A stretch of 64,000 nt of DNA from Microbacterium sp. lyk4-40-TSB-66 (GCF_030209475.1 NZ_JARVRW010000004.1:372001-436000); one strand, 5' to 3'; counted from the stretch's first letter, positions 1 to 10,146 are shown. The notes: generated from the sequence alone by a model not told the origin. Made by a program: numbers and translations.

Positions 1-10
1 CGCCCGGCGG

Positions 11-114
11 GCGGCGTGTCTTGGACACTCAACGAGGCTGGGCACCCGACTGCACCTCGAGTGTCCGCAACACGCCGCGCCCGCGGCCCGGCGGGCGGCG
101 TGTCTTGGACACTC
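11..114. repeat. Inverted-word repeat cluster, GAGTGTCC family
   Basis: A 20-bp word, gcggcgtgtcttggacactc, occurs at 11-30 and again exactly at 95-114. A near-perfect inverted copy (gagtgtccgcaacacgccgc) lies between them at 59-78. The shared core GAGTGTCC/GGACACTC also appears in the larger cluster at 6056-6279, so the two loci probably belong to one repeat family. The cluster lies just upstream of the ileS promoter. Nothing in it looks coding. The function is unknown. Confidence 0.75.
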
Positions 115-156
115 GACGGACACCGACCCACCGCAGCGCACCGAGCCCGGCTCGCG

Positions 157-162
157 TAGACT
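157..162 (+). promoter_or_regulatory. Putative -10 element of ileS
   Basis: TAGACT fits the actinobacterial -10 pattern TANNNT. It would start transcription near 169, just before the T-box leader. No convincing -35 was seen at the expected distance. The call is inferred from position and motif only. Confidence 0.5.
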
Positions 163-168
163 CGGAGC

Positions 169-361
169 ATCAGCACCGATCCGGCCATCACCGGGGAGCT
201 CGCGGAAGAAACGGGTCCAGGCCCGGACTAGAACCGCGCGGGGCAGGCCCGTCACAGCCGCAGTGAGAGTGGCACCGGTCCCGAACGGGGGCGGCGCAAC
301 GCGGGGTGGTACCGCGGTCCGCACGGATCGTCCCCGCAGGTGGATCCCAACCTGCGGAGAG
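169..361 (+). promoter_or_regulatory. ileS T-box riboswitch, translational type with very short stem I
   Basis: The leader carries the T-box core gggtggtaccgcgg at 304-317, whose TGGT bulge can pair with the ACCA end of uncharged tRNA-Ile. The specifier is an ATC (Ile) triplet at 187-189, in the six-base loop of a short CCGG/CCGG hairpin at 181-194. This is the very short stem I known from actinobacterial ileS leaders. Just before the start codon a perfect 8-bp hairpin (334-341 with 350-357) overlaps the GGAGAG ribosome-binding site at 356-361. That favours control of translation rather than termination. Uncharged tRNA-Ile should stabilise the antisequestor and expose the site. Confidence 0.9.
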
Positions 362-363
362 AC

Positions 364-3300
364 ATGACCTACCCACGCCCCTCATCCTTCGGCCCCGCCG
401 CCGACTCGGCCGCGACCGCGCACGCGTCGACCCCGGATGCCACGGCCCCGGCCGCGGACGCGCAGAGCGTCGCCGCCACGGCATCCGTCGTCCCGAGCCC
501 TCGCTTCCCATCGATCGAGGACGACACGCTCGACTTCTGGGCCCGAGACGACACCTTCCGTGCCTCGATCGCGAACCGCGAGGGCGCCGAAGAATGGGTC
601 TTCTACGACGGCCCGCCGTTCGCCAACGGCCTGCCGCACTACGGCCACCTGCTCACCGGCTACGCCAAGGACGTCTTCCCGCGCTTCCAGACCATGCGCG
701 GCAAGAAGGTCGACCGCGTCTTCGGGTGGGACACCCACGGTCTCCCGGCCGAGCTCGAGGCGATGAAACAGCTCGGGATCACCGAGAAGGACGAGATCGA
801 GGCGATGGGCGTCGCGACCTTCAACGCCAAGGCCCGCGAGTCGGTGCTCGAATACACGCGCGACTGGCAGGACTACGTCACCCGACAGGCGCGCTGGGTC
901 GACTTCGAGCGCGGCTACAAGACGCTCGACACGACCTACATGGAGAGCGTGCTGTGGGCGTTCAAGACGCTCCACGACAAGGGCCTCGCCTACGAGGGCT
1001 ACCGCGTGCTGCCGTACTGCTGGCGAGACGAAACGCCACTGTCGACGCATGAGCTGCGCATGGACGACGACGTCTACAAGATGCGCCAGGATCCCTCGGT
1101 CACCGTCACCTTCCCGCTGGTCGGCGCCAAGGCGGAGGCGCTCGGCCTCACCGGCGTGCGTGCGCTCGCGTGGACGACGACGCCGTGGACCCTGCCGACG
1201 AACCTCGCGCTCGCGGTGGGTCCCGGCATCCGGTACGCCGTGATCGAGGGCGGCCCGAACGGTGCCGCCGACGTGCACCGCGCTCCCGACGGCACGGCCG
1301 ACGAGGCGTTCGAAGCCGTCGCGCACCGCTACCTGCTGGCCGAGGACCTGCTGCCGAACTACGCGAAGGACCTCGGGTACGAGACTCCGGATGCCGCCCG
1401 CGCGGCCGTCGAGACGACGATCTCGGGCGCCGAGCTCGAGGGCGTGTCGTACGACCGCCTCTTCGATTATTACGCCGACGCCGAAACGTGGGGGACGGGT
1501 ACCGCCTGGAAGATCCTCGCCGACGACTATGTCACCGTGTCGGACGGCACCGGCATCGTCCACCAGGCCCCCGCCTACGGTGAGGACGACAAGCGGCTCG
1601 CGGACGCCGCGGGCCTTCCCACGATCATCTCGCTCGACGACGGCGGCCGGTTCCTCTCGGCCGTGACCGACGTGGCGGGGGAGCTGTGGTTCGAGGCGAA
1701 CCGCCCGCTCATCCGCCTGCTGACGCAGGCCGGGCGTCTGCTGCGCGAGGCGTCGTACGAGCACTCGTACCCGCACTGCTGGCGCTGCCGGAACCCCCTC
1801 ATCTACAAGGCCGTGTCGAGCTGGTTCGTGCGCGTGACCGACATTAAGGATGACCTGCTGGCGAACAACCAGCAGATCACCTGGGTGCCTGAGAACGTCA
1901 AGGAGGGCCAGTTCGGCAAGTGGCTCGAGGGCGCGCGCGACTGGTCGATCAGCCGCAACCGTTACTGGGGCTCGCCCATCCCGGTATGGAAGAGCGACGA
2001 TGCGAACTACCCGCGCGTCGACGTGTACGGATCGCTCGCCGAGATGGAGGCCGACTTCGGCCGCCTGCCCGTGAACGCCGACGGCGAGGTCGACCTGCAT
2101 CGCCCCTACATCGACGACCTCACGCGTCCGAACCCCGACGACCCGACGGGGAAGTCGACGATGCGCCGCATCGAGGACGTGCTCGACGTGTGGTTCGATT
2201 CGGGCTCCATGCCGTTCGCGCAGGTGCACTACCCGTTCGAGAACCACGACTGGTTCGACGAGCACGCCCCGGCCGACTTCATCGTCGAGTACATCGGGCA
2301 GACCCGCGGCTGGTTCTACGTCATGCACGTGCTCTCGACGGCCCTGTTCGACCGCCCCGCCTTCACGGGGGTGTCGTGTCACGGCATCGTGCTGGGCAAC
2401 GACGGACAGAAGATGTCGAAGTCGTTGCGTAACTACCCCGACGTACGCGAGGTGTTCGACCGCGACGGTTCGGATGCCATGCGGTGGTTCCTCATGTCGT
2501 CGAGCGTCCTGCGCGGCGGCAACCTCGTCGTGACGGAGGAGGGGATCCGCTCCGGCGTCCGGGAGTTCCTGCTGCCGCTGTGGAACGCGTGGTACTTCTT
2601 CGCGACCTACTCCAACGCTTCGGGCCCCGACGGCTACACCGCCGAGTGGCGCACCGACTCCACCGACGTGCTCGACCGCTACATCCTCGCCCTCACCCGC
2701 GACCTCGTCCAGGGTGTCGCCGCCGACCTCGAGGGGCTCGACTCCACGACCGCGGCCGAGCGGTTGCGCGACTTCGCCGAGGTGCTCACCAACTGGTACA
2801 TCCGCCGGTCGCGCGACCGCTTCTGGGTGGGAGTGACCGACGACCGTCGCAGCCGCGAGGCGTTCGACACGCTCTACACGGTGCTCGAAACGCTGACCCG
2901 GGTGGCCGCCCCGCTGCTGCCGCTCGTGACCGAGCGCGTCTGGCAAGGCCTGACGGGCGGGCGGAGCGTCCACCTGACCGACTGGCCCGACGCCTCGGCG
3001 TTCCCCGCGGCCGAGGACATCCGCACGGCGATGGACACCGTCCGCGAGGTCTCCAGCGTCGCCAACGCCCTGCGCAAGCGCGAGGGCAAGCGCGTGCGCC
3101 TGCCGTTGCCGCGCCTGACGGTGGTGACTCCGGATGCCGCGGGCCTGGCGCAGTTCGACGACATCCTCCGTGAGGAGCTCAACGTGAAGAGCGTCGAGCA
3201 GGTCGCGCTCGAGGACGGCACCGCGGGGGCGTACGGCATCACGCACCGCCTGTCGGTCAACGCGCGCGCGGCAGGGCCTCGCCTCGGCAAGCAGGTGCAG

Positions 3301-3816
3301 CAGGCCATCAAGGCCGCCCGCGAGGGCGACTGGAGCGAGATCGACGGACAGGTCGTGGCGGGCGGCATCGCCCTCGAGCCGACCGAGTACGACCTCGTTG
3401 TCGAGACCGCGGGGCGCCCCGAGGGCGAGGCTCTGGCCGTGCTGTCGTCGGGCGGCTTCGTGCTGCTCGACACCGTCACCACCCCCGAGCTCGAGGCCGA
3501 AGGCCTGGCACGCGACATGATCCGCGGCATCCAGGACACTCGGAAGGCGGCCAGCTTCGACGTGAGCGACCGCATCGCCCTCTCGCTGACCTTCGTCGAG
3601 GACGCCGATGCACAGGCCGTGGCCCAGGCGTTCGACGTCGCAGGGGTGGCATCCGAGACCCTCGCCGAAGCCGTCGTGCTCGCGGGTCCCCAGGGCCGGC
3701 TCATCGAGTACGGTGCCGCCCTGCCCGCCGAGTACGAGACCGTCATCGCCGCGAAGACCTACGCGAACGTCGGCGCCGTGACGGTGGCCGTCGCCCGGAT
3801 CGGAGCCCCCGCATGA
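364..3816 (+). CDS. ileS: Isoleucyl-tRNA synthetase
   Basis: This cytoplasmic class I synthetase charges tRNA-Ile with isoleucine. The protein is 1150 residues, the long actinobacterial type. The HIGH-like motif is [12 protein letters not shown] at residues 84-95, and KMSKS is at 683-687 (GQKMSKS). The editing domain lies between them and the anticodon-binding helical domain follows. The ATG at 364 is preferred over an upstream in-frame ATG at 340, because 340 falls inside the T-box sequestor hairpin while 364 has GGAGAG just upstream. The first 45 residues are Ala/Pro-rich and probably disordered. The stop overlaps the folC start by ATGA, so the two are cotranscribed and probably translationally coupled. 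Confidence 0.98.
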   Translation: MTYPRPSSFGPAADSAATAHASTPDATAPAADAQSVAATASVVPSPRFPSIEDDTLDFWARDDTFRASIANREGAEEWVFYDGPPFANGLPHYGHLLTGYAKDVFPRFQTMRGKKVDRVFGWDTHGLPAELEAMKQLGITEKDEIEAMGVATFNAKARESVLEYTRDWQDYVTRQARWVDFERGYKTLDTTYMESVLWAFKTLHDKGLAYEGYRVLPYCWRDETPLSTHELRMDDDVYKMRQDPSVTVTFPLVGAKAEALGLTGVRALAWTTTPWTLPTNLALAVGPGIRYAVIEGGPNGAADVHRAPDGTADEAFEAVAHRYLLAEDLLPNYAKDLGYETPDAARAAVETTISGAELEGVSYDRLFDYYADAETWGTGTAWKILADDYVTVSDGTGIVHQAPAYGEDDKRLADAAGLPTIISLDDGGRFLSAVTDVAGELWFEANRPLIRLLTQAGRLLREASYEHSYPHCWRCRNPLIYKAVSSWFVRVTDIKDDLLANNQQITWVPENVKEGQFGKWLEGARDWSISRNRYWGSPIPVWKSDDANYPRVDVYGSLAEMEADFGRLPVNADGEVDLHRPYIDDLTRPNPDDPTGKSTMRRIEDVLDVWFDSGSMPFAQVHYPFENHDWFDEHAPADFIVEYIGQTRGWFYVMHVLSTALFDRPAFTGVSCHGIVLGNDGQKMSKSLRNYPDVREVFDRDGSDAMRWFLMSSSVLRGGNLVVTEEGIRSGVREFLLPLWNAWYFFATYSNASGPDGYTAEWRTDSTDVLDRYILALTRDLVQGVAADLEGLDSTTAAERLRDFAEVLTNWYIRRSRDRFWVGVTDDRRSREAFDTLYTVLETLTRVAAPLLPLVTERVWQGLTGGRSVHLTDWPDASAFPAAEDIRTAMDTVREVSSVANALRKREGKRVRLPLPRLTVVTPDAAGLAQFDDILREELNVKSVEQVALEDGTAGAYGITHRLSVNARAAGPRLGKQVQQAIKAAREGDWSEIDGQVVAGGIALEPTEYDLVVETAGRPEGEALAVLSSGGFVLLDTVTTPELEAEGLARDMIRGIQDTRKAASFDVSDRIALSLTFVEDADAQAVAQAFDVAGVASETLAEAVVLAGPQGRLIEYGAALPAEYETVIAAKTYANVGAVTVAVARIGAPA

Positions 3817-5165
3817 GCGACCGCACCAGGGCGGATGCCGTCTACAGCGCACTGCTGGAGCGACAGGGCGAGCAGTGGGTGCAGCCGCGGGTCGAGCGCA
3901 CGCGGCGCGTGCTCGAGCTGCTCGCCGACCCGCAGCGCACGTATCGCGTGATCCACGTCACCGGCACGAACGGCAAGACCTCGACCAGCCGCATGATCGA
4001 GAGCCTGCTGCGCGCCATGGGGCTTCGGACGGGGCTGTTCACCAGCCCCCACCTCGAACGCTTCACCGAGCGCATCCTCATCGACGGAGAACCGGTGGCG
4101 GATGCCGCGATCGCCGACGCGTGGGACGAGATCCAGCCGTTCGTCGGCCTGGTGGACGCCGAGCTCGCCGCGGGCGGAGACGCCCCGTTGACGTTCTTCG
4201 AGCTGCTCACCGTGCTCGCGTTCGTCGTCGCGGCCGACGCGCCGATCGACGTGCTCGTGCTCGAGGTCGGCATGGGCGGGGAGTGGGATTCCACGAACAC
4301 GGCCGACGGCGACGTCGCCGTGTTCGCGCCCATCGACATCGACCACGTCGATCGGCTGGGCTCGACGATTGCCGAGATCGCCACCGTCAAGGCCGGGATC
4401 ATCAAGCCCGCCGCCGCCGTCGTCTCGGCCGCACAGCCCGAGGAGGCACTCCGCGTCATCCGCGCTCGCGTCGAGAAGGAGGGCGCGGCGCTGTCGGTCG
4501 ACGGCGACGGCTTCGCACTCGAGGCGCAGACCCTCGCAGTGGGCGGGCAGCAGCTCTCCATCCGCGGAGTCGCCGGCACGTACTCCGAGGTCTACCTGCC
4601 GCAGTACGGCGCGCACCAGGGCAGGAACGCCGCGCTGGCGGTGGCCGCCGTCGAGTCGCTCATCGGCGGGGGAACGCAGCCGCTGGCCGCAGAGGTGGTC
4701 GCCGACGGCCTCGGCAACGCCACCTCGCCCGGCAGACTGCAGCTCGTCGGCACCGCGCCGACCGTGCTCGTCGACGCCGCCCACAACCCCCACGGGGCAC
4801 GGGCGCTGGTGACGGCCCTCGACGAGGCGTTCGACATCGACGAGTGGGGCGCCGTGGTCGGCATCCTCGACGGGAAGGATGCCGTGGGCATCATGTCGGC
4901 GCTCGTGCCGGCCGTGGCGCGCGTGTTCGCGACCGCCCCCGACAGCGACCGTGCGACTGACCCCGACGTGATCGCCGATGTCGCCGAGGCGGCCGACCTC
5001 CCCGTGACGGTGCACCCCACCCTCGAGGACGCCGCCGATGCCGCACGCGCCTGGGCCGCGGAGTCCGACCGCCGTGCCGTCGTCATCGCCGGATCGGTCG
5101 TGCTCGCCGGCGAGGCCCTGCGTCTATCGGCGCTGGAGGACTGGAAGTCGGGGTGGCAGGCGTGA
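3813..5165 (+). CDS. folC: Bifunctional folylpolyglutamate synthase / dihydrofolate synthase
   Basis: FolC adds glutamate to dihydropteroate and then to tetrahydrofolates in folate biosynthesis. The protein is 450 residues, normal for the family. The Mur-ligase-like P-loop is GTNGKTST from residue 51, with Lys55 as the ATP-binding lysine. The conserved block [15 protein letters not shown] follows near residue 150, and the C-terminal ligase domain has [10 protein letters not shown]. The start overlaps the ileS stop by ATGA and the end overlaps the next small gene by GTGA. Whether it makes dihydrofolate as well as polyglutamates cannot be decided from sequence alone. pabB at 26116 supplies the p-aminobenzoate branch of the same pathway. 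Confidence 0.95.
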   Translation: MSDRTRADAVYSALLERQGEQWVQPRVERTRRVLELLADPQRTYRVIHVTGTNGKTSTSRMIESLLRAMGLRTGLFTSPHLERFTERILIDGEPVADAAIADAWDEIQPFVGLVDAELAAGGDAPLTFFELLTVLAFVVAADAPIDVLVLEVGMGGEWDSTNTADGDVAVFAPIDIDHVDRLGSTIAEIATVKAGIIKPAAAVVSAAQPEEALRVIRARVEKEGAALSVDGDGFALEAQTLAVGGQQLSIRGVAGTYSEVYLPQYGAHQGRNAALAVAAVESLIGGGTQPLAAEVVADGLGNATSPGRLQLVGTAPTVLVDAAHNPHGARALVTALDEAFDIDEWGAVVGILDGKDAVGIMSALVPAVARVFATAPDSDRATDPDVIADVAEAADLPVTVHPTLEDAADAARAWAAESDRRAVVIAGSVVLAGEALRLSALEDWKSGWQA

Positions 5166-5575
5166 GCCCCCGCGAGCCCCGCGCTCCGCGGCCCCGCCGC
5201 CAACGCGGCGCGCAGGAGTCGCTCGGCGCCGTCGTGCTCGGCTTCGAATCGGTCATCGTCTTCCTCGGCGGCCTGGTCGTCTACGGACTCAAGGTGCTCC
5301 CGTTCGGGATCGCGCCGTGGTGGGGCATCGTCGGCGGGGTCGTGATGGCCGTCGCGATGGTCGCGGTCTCGGGGCTGCTCCGCCACCGGTGGGCTCTGTT
5401 CGCCGGATGGGGGCTGCAGGTACTCCTGTTGCTCGGCGGTCTGCTCGTTCCCGCCCTCGCGGTGGTCGCGCTCATTTTCGGCGGCATGTGGGCGTATGCG
5501 ACGATCAAGGGAGCGGCCCTCGATCGTGCGAACGCGCGGCGGGCCGCTGACCCCGACCTCTCGAACGGAGAATGA
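5162..5575 (+). CDS. DUF4233 family small membrane protein
   Basis: This is a 137-residue protein with an Arg/Pro-rich N-terminus and about four predicted membrane segments (LGAVVLGFESVIVFLGG, then WGIVGGVVMAVAMVAVSGLL, a third and a fourth). Its size and position between folC and ndk match the actinobacterial DUF4233 family, which has no known function. The GTG at 5162 is preferred because it overlaps the folC stop as GTGA; a GTG three codons earlier (5153) is possible. ndk starts three bases after its stop, so it sits in the ileS-folC-ndk operon. Confidence 0.8.
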   Translation: MSPREPRAPRPRRQRGAQESLGAVVLGFESVIVFLGGLVVYGLKVLPFGIAPWWGIVGGVVMAVAMVAVSGLLRHRWALFAGWGLQVLLLLGGLLVPALAVVALIFGGMWAYATIKGAALDRANARRAADPDLSNGE

Positions 5576-5578
5576 CCC

Positions 5579-5995
5579 ATGGCCACCGAAGAGACCCTCG
5601 TCCTGGTCAAGCCCGATGGCGTCGCTCGCGGCCTCACCGGCTCGATCCTCGCCCGCATCGAGGCGAAGGGCTACGCGCTCGTCGACATCCGCCTCGTCGA
5701 ACCCGACCGCGAGACCCTCGCCCAGCACTACGCCGAGCACGAGGGCAAGCCCTTCTACGAGCCCCTGCTGGAGTTCATGCTCTCCGGCCCCTCGGTGGCC
5801 ATCCGCCTCGCGGGCAACCGCGTCATCGAGGGCTTCCGCTCCCTCGCCGGCACCACCGACCCCACCACCGCCGCCCCCGGCACGATCCGCGGCGATTTCG
5901 GCCGCGACTGGGGCCTCAAGGTGCAGCAGAACCTCGTCCACGGGTCGGACAGCGTCGAATCCGCCGAGCGCGAGCTCGCGATCTGGTTCGCCTGA
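5579..5995 (+). CDS. ndk: Nucleoside diphosphate kinase
   Basis: Ndk moves the terminal phosphate from ATP to other (d)NDPs through a phosphohistidine. The 138-residue protein has the expected family length. The catalytic His121 lies in NLVHGSDS, and the N-terminal TLVLVKPDGV strand is intact. The ribosome-binding site GGAG sits just upstream, overlapping the end of the preceding gene. It is the last gene of the ileS operon and is followed by a strong terminator hairpin at 6009-6047. Confidence 0.97.
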   Translation: MATEETLVLVKPDGVARGLTGSILARIEAKGYALVDIRLVEPDRETLAQHYAEHEGKPFYEPLLEFMLSGPSVAIRLAGNRVIEGFRSLAGTTDPTTAAPGTIRGDFGRDWGLKVQQNLVHGSDSVESAERELAIWFA

Positions 5996-6008
5996 TCCCG
6001 GATGCCAC

Positions 6009-6047
6009 GATGGCCGCCACTCCCGAGGGGGGTGGCGGCCATCTTTC
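6009..6047 (+). terminator. Rho-independent terminator after ndk
   Basis: A 12-bp perfect stem (6009-6020 with 6032-6043) with an 11-nt loop is followed by TTTCGTC. It lies 14 bases after the ndk stop and closes the ileS-folC-ndk operon. Confidence 0.85.
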
Positions 6048-6055
6048 GTCAAGGC

Positions 6056-6279
6056 GAGTGTCCACGAAACCCGGATGCGAACGCTCAGCGGTCCGGGTGT
6101 TGTGGACACTGGGGCGCCGTGCGCGCGACCCGCTCGACCGTGAGTGTCCACGAAACCCGGATGCGAACGCTCAGCGGTCCGGGTGTTGTGGACACTGGGG
6201 CGCCGAGCGCGCGACCCGCTCGACCGTGAGTGTCCACGAAACCCGGATGCCGAGGCGGAGCGCTCCGGGTGTCGTGGAC
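6056..6279. repeat. Tandem palindromic repeat, exact 86-bp period, GAGTGTCC family
   Basis: Three units repeat with an exact 86-bp period. The forward word gagtgtccacgaaacccgg starts at 6056, 6142 and 6228. The inverted word ccgggtgttgtggacact follows at 6093 and 6179, with a shortened copy at 6265-6279. Each unit can fold into a long hairpin. Units 1 and 2 are almost identical and unit 3 is diverged. The core GAGTGTCC is shared with the cluster at 11-114. It lies between ndk and the convergent VKOR gene, fills about 300 bases and holds no plausible gene. Confidence 0.9.
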
Positions 6280-6361
6280 GGCCACGGGTCTCGTCGCCGC
6301 CACGCCGGCCGCGCGGATCGCCGAGGGAGCGGCATCCGGGACCGCCCCTCGCACCGAGCGA

Positions 6362-6958
6362 TCAGAACTGCGCGAGCACGTTCAGGCGCACCTGTGCGAG
6401 CACCGCGACGACGACGAAGGCGGCGATCGTCATCAGCGGCACCCACACCATCAACCGATCCGCGACCTCGCGAACGCGCGCGCCCGGGATGACCCCTTCG
6501 CGCAGCACGTGCAGCGTGACCACGAAGAACGACGGGATCACGACCGACCACGTCACCATGCACCACGGGCACAGCGTCGCGAGCACGAACAGGCTCTGCG
6601 CGATGAGCCAGATGACGAAGGTCAGCGCGAGGGCGAAGCCGAGCCAGAACAGCGCCCAGAACCACCGCGCGAACCGGGCGCCGGCCAGCAGGGCGACGCC
6701 GACCACGATGGGGGCGATCCAGGCGGCGAGACCGATGATCGGGTTCGGGAAACCGAAGACCGCGCCCTGCGACGACTGCAGGTTGGCCGAGCACTGCACG
6801 AGCACACTGATGTCGCAGGATGCCGCCGCCCCCGGGTTCTCCAGCTGGTGGAAGCGCTCCATCGTCAGCGAGAAGGCCGCCCACCAGCCGACGGCGCCGG
6901 CGAAGATCAGCCAGATCGCGACGACGACCGGGCGTCGGGGGGTGACGGTTTCGCTCAT
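6362..6958 (-). CDS. Vitamin K epoxide reductase (VKOR) family membrane protein
   Basis: Bacterial VKOR homologues reoxidise DsbA-type thiol oxidases and pass electrons to quinones. This 198-residue protein has about four to five membrane segments. It has both cysteine pairs expected of the family: Cys48 and Cys56 in a loop, and the redox motif CPWC at 130-133. The start is the ATG at 6956-6958, with CAGGAT six bases upstream, suggesting leaderless transcription. No thioredoxin-like domain is fused to it. A possible partner is the cytosolic DsbA-like protein at 55862, but that one lacks a signal peptide, so the true partner is probably elsewhere. Confidence 0.9.
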   Translation of the reverse strand: MSETVTPRRPVVVAIWLIFAGAVGWWAAFSLTMERFHQLENPGAAASCDISVLVQCSANLQSSQGAVFGFPNPIIGLAAWIAPIVVGVALLAGARFARWFWALFWLGFALALTFVIWLIAQSLFVLATLCPWCMVTWSVVIPSFFVVTLHVLREGVIPGARVREVADRLMVWVPLMTIAAFVVVAVLAQVRLNVLAQF

Positions 6959-7288
6959 ACGGCAATCCTGCCACCGTGACTTTTCCGAGCGCTGAGGACG
7001 TGGCATCCATCCCTCCGTGCTGCCGCCCGGGGGCACGGGTGGTGTTCCGCGGACGGCGTACCGACGTGTCCGCTGGCTCTGGCCCCGGTCCGTGCGATAA
7101 TGAAGGCCGATGTGACCGCGGCCGCGCCGCAGGAACATCACCCAGAAGACTTCGGGCGACGACCGCCCTTCGCAGCACGAGCCGCAGGCCTGCTGCAGAC
7201 CGAATGAGTTCGTGGCCCCGCCGGGTGCGGCGCTGCATGAGATTTCGTCGGGCGACGCGCGGTGTCGCCCGCCAGGGAGAACCCCGAC
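6959..7288 (+). promoter_or_regulatory. Divergent intergenic region with RNase E/G promoter and leader
   Basis: This 330-bp region separates the leftward VKOR gene from the rightward RNase E gene. A -10-like GATAAT is at 7096-7101, which would give a 5' leader of roughly 180 nt. Long leaders are typical of RNase E genes, which often control their own mRNA; autoregulation here is inference. The leader contains no clear known riboswitch. AGGGAGAA near 7274 is the ribosome-binding site for the start at 7289. Confidence 0.5.
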
Positions 7289-10006
7289 ATGGCCGATGTG
7301 ACAGACGATCAGACCCCCACCGACGAGAGCGCGACCGACACGCCGCAGACCGACGCTGCGGTCACCGAGGGTGAGGGTTCGGCCGAGGCCGACTCCACCG
7401 AGGCCGGCATTTCGACCGCCGACGAAGACGAGGCGGCGGTCCAGGATGCCGAGAACGCCGTCGCCGACGACACCGGCGCCCCCGCGGTGCTCGAGGCCGA
7501 CGACGCGCCGGCCGCCGGCTCGGTGGAGGGCGACTCCGCTCAGAACGACGTCGCTCAGGCCGAGGACGCGGCCACCGTGTCGGTGACCGAGACCCCGGCG
7601 GACGACGCTGCGGCGAACGAGACCGCCGAGGAGGCGTCCGAGGAGGGCGCGTCCGCGGCATCCCCCGCCGAGGAGCCCGCCGCGGCGGCGATCGAGACCC
7701 CGGTCGACACCGCGGCCACGGCCGAGACGGCGACGCCCACGACGGGCGAGAGCGAAGCGAACGAGCCCGAAGCCGCCCCCGAGGCTCCCGCCGCGACGGA
7801 GCCCCCGGCAGCACCCGAGCCCGAAGCCCCCGCTGAGCCCGAACGCCCCACCGCGGTCTCGCTCGGCCTGCTGCCCGAGAACTTCGTGTCGGCCGTATCG
7901 ACGGCGCTGCACTTCTACGCCCCCGCGCTGCCGCCGCTCGCGCTGCGCGACGACTTCGACGATCGTGACGACCGCGACGACGAGGGCCCCACCGAGCGGG
8001 TGTCCGCCAACGCCCGTCGCCGCAACCGGCGCCGTGGCGGAACCGAGCCCGCCCCCGTCGAGCAGAACGATCCGCCGGCAGCCCCCGTGCGCCAGCGCGC
8101 CGTCGAGGTCATCACCGAACCGCAGCGCATCAAGGGCTCGACGCGCCTCGAGGCGAAGAAGCAGCGTCGTCGCGACGGTCGCGAGGCCGGGCGGCGTCGC
8201 CCCGTCGTGACCGAGGCCGAGTTCCTCGCCCGCCGTGAGGCCGTCGACCGCGTCATGGTCGTCCGCTCGAAGGCCGGTCGCATCCAGATCGCCGTGTTGG
8301 AAGACAACGTGCTCGTGGAGCACTACGTCGCCCGCAACCAGGACGCCTCCCTGATCGGCAACGTCTACCTCGGCCGCGTCCAGAACGTGCTGCCCAGCAT
8401 GGAGGCCGCGTTCGTCGACATCGGTCGTGGACGCAATGCCGTGCTGTACTCCGGCGAGGTCGACTGGGAGGGCGTCGAGACCAACAACCAGCCCCGCCGC
8501 ATCGAGCTCGCCCTCAAGTCGGGCGACCGTGTTCTCGTGCAGGTGACGAAAGACCCCGTGGGTCACAAGGGCGCTCGCCTGACCAGCCAGATCTCGCTGC
8601 CGGGTCGCTACCTCGTGTACGTGCCGAACGGCACGATGAACGGCATCTCGCGCAAGCTCCCCGACACCGAGCGCGCGCGCCTGAAGAAGATCCTCAAAGA
8701 GGTGCTCCCCGAGTCATCGGGCGTGATCGTGCGTACGGCCGCCGAGGGCGCCACGGAAGAGCAGCTGACCCTCGACGTGCAGCGCCTCACCTCGCAGTGG
8801 GAGCACGTGTCGAGCCAGCTCAAGACCATCCAGGCTCCCGCCCTGCTGCACTCCGAGCCCGACCTGCTCGTCAAGATCGTGCGCGACGTCTTCAACGAGG
8901 ACTTCACCCGCATGCTCATCCAGGGCGAGGAGGCGCTGCAGACCATTTCGAGCTACCTCCAGGGCGTCGCCCCCGATCTGCTGGAGCGCGTCGAGAAGTA
9001 CGAGGGCGAACAGGACCCGTTCGACGCGTTCCGCGTGACCGAGCAGATCGAGAAGGCCCTCGACCGCAAGGTCTGGCTGCCCTCCGGCGGCTCGCTCGTC
9101 ATCGACCGCACCGAGGCGATGACCGTCGTCGACGTCAACACCGGCAAGTTCGTGGGCTCGGGCGGCAACCTCGAAGAGACCGTCACGAAGAACAACCTCG
9201 AGGCGGCCGAAGAGATCGTCCGCCAGTTGCGCCTGCGCGACATCGGCGGCATCATCGTGGTCGACTTCATCGACATGGTGCTCGAGTCCAACCGCGACCT
9301 CGTGCTGCGCCGACTCATCGAGTGCCTCAGCCGGGACCGCACGAAGCACCAGGTCGCCGAGGTCACCTCGCTCGGCCTCGTGCAGATGACGCGCAAGAAG
9401 CTCGGCCTCGGCCTGCTCGAGACTTTCAGCGAGGCGTGCGAGGTCTGCGCCGGCCGCGGCGTCGTCGTGCACCACGACCCCGTCGTGAAGCACCGTCCGT
9501 CGGGCACCCCGAACGGCAACGGCAACACGAACGGCGGTTCCTCCAACCGTCGCGGACGCGGGGGCAACGGCGGTTCGTCGAACACCGCGGCCTCCTCCGC
9601 GACGAACACCGGCCACAGCACCGGCAACGGTGCCGCGGCGGCGGCGAACGGCGGCACGCACGTCATCACCGAGGGCGTGAAGTCGGCGCTCGCGCAGATC
9701 GCGGCATCCACCGTCAAGCCCACCGTCGACGACCCGGCCGTCGTCGAGGCGGCGGTCGTGGCATCCGTCGAGGCCGTCCTCGAGGCGAAGGCGGAAGCCG
9801 AGGCGCCGGCACCCGCGCGCGAGAAGCGCCCGCGCAAGAAGCGCGAGCCCAAGGCGCCGCGCACCGAGAAGGACGCCCTGCTGGAGTCGGTGCTCGAAGC
9901 TCTTCCCGAGCCCAAGGCACCGGGTCAGGGCCGCTCGCGCCGTCGGGTGACCACGGCCGCCCTCACCGGCACCCCGGTCAACGCGCAGCCCGCGACGGAG
10001 TCCTGA
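7289..10006 (+). CDS. rne: Ribonuclease E/G family endoribonuclease
   Basis: This enzyme processes rRNA and tRNA and starts mRNA decay. The protein is 905 residues. The first ~200 residues are a Glu/Ala/Pro-rich acidic extension, followed by Arg-rich patches. The S1 RNA-binding domain begins near residue 320. The catalytic region carries VVDVNTGKF near 612 and IIVVDFIDM near 655, which hold the metal-binding aspartates. The zinc-link CEVCAGRG is near 717. The C-terminus is disordered, with Asn/Gly-rich and then Lys/Arg/Pro-rich stretches. The N-terminal extension plus central catalytic core is the usual actinobacterial arrangement. The ATG at 7289 is chosen over the in-frame GTG at 7262 because a good ribosome-binding site precedes it. 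Confidence 0.95.
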   Translation: MADVTDDQTPTDESATDTPQTDAAVTEGEGSAEADSTEAGISTADEDEAAVQDAENAVADDTGAPAVLEADDAPAAGSVEGDSAQNDVAQAEDAATVSVTETPADDAAANETAEEASEEGASAASPAEEPAAAAIETPVDTAATAETATPTTGESEANEPEAAPEAPAATEPPAAPEPEAPAEPERPTAVSLGLLPENFVSAVSTALHFYAPALPPLALRDDFDDRDDRDDEGPTERVSANARRRNRRRGGTEPAPVEQNDPPAAPVRQRAVEVITEPQRIKGSTRLEAKKQRRRDGREAGRRRPVVTEAEFLARREAVDRVMVVRSKAGRIQIAVLEDNVLVEHYVARNQDASLIGNVYLGRVQNVLPSMEAAFVDIGRGRNAVLYSGEVDWEGVETNNQPRRIELALKSGDRVLVQVTKDPVGHKGARLTSQISLPGRYLVYVPNGTMNGISRKLPDTERARLKKILKEVLPESSGVIVRTAAEGATEEQLTLDVQRLTSQWEHVSSQLKTIQAPALLHSEPDLLVKIVRDVFNEDFTRMLIQGEEALQTISSYLQGVAPDLLERVEKYEGEQDPFDAFRVTEQIEKALDRKVWLPSGGSLVIDRTEAMTVVDVNTGKFVGSGGNLEETVTKNNLEAAEEIVRQLRLRDIGGIIVVDFIDMVLESNRDLVLRRLIECLSRDRTKHQVAEVTSLGLVQMTRKKLGLGLLETFSEACEVCAGRGVVVHHDPVVKHRPSGTPNGNGNTNGGSSNRRGRGGNGGSSNTAASSATNTGHSTGNGAAAAANGGTHVITEGVKSALAQIAASTVKPTVDDPAVVEAAVVASVEAVLEAKAEAEAPAPAREKRPRKKREPKAPRTEKDALLESVLEALPEPKAPGQGRSRRRVTTAALTGTPVNAQPATES

Positions 10007-10020
10007 ACACGAGATCCTCC

Positions 10021-10071
10021 GTGAGGGGGCTCCCCGTCGCTGAGCAACGCTCGCGCGACGGGGAGCCTCAC
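10021..10071. terminator. Hairpin terminator after RNase E
   Basis: A perfect 13-bp GC-rich stem (10028-10040 with 10055-10067), extended by GTGAG/CTCAC, lies 15 bases after the rne stop. There is no T-tract, so it may work as an intrinsic terminator without a U-tail or mark a 3' end in both directions. Confidence 0.7.
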
Positions 10072-10146
10072 TCCACACGCCTTTCCGGGGTGGAGCGGTC
10101 GCTCAAGTGCTGTCGGGACCGCCCGGGATGCCGTGGCACGGGCTCT

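Noticed and set aside
340..363. Earlier ATG for ileS
   Set aside because: It lies inside the T-box sequestor hairpin and lacks its own ribosome-binding site.
382..3852. Very long antisense open frame over ileS and similar frames over other genes
   Set aside because: High GC leaves long empty frames opposite real genes; composition is Arg/Val/His-rich and no start signal supports them.
6056..6279. CRISPR-like array
   Set aside because: Repeats are palindromic with an 86-bp period and near-identical intervals, and there are no unique spacers or cas genes.
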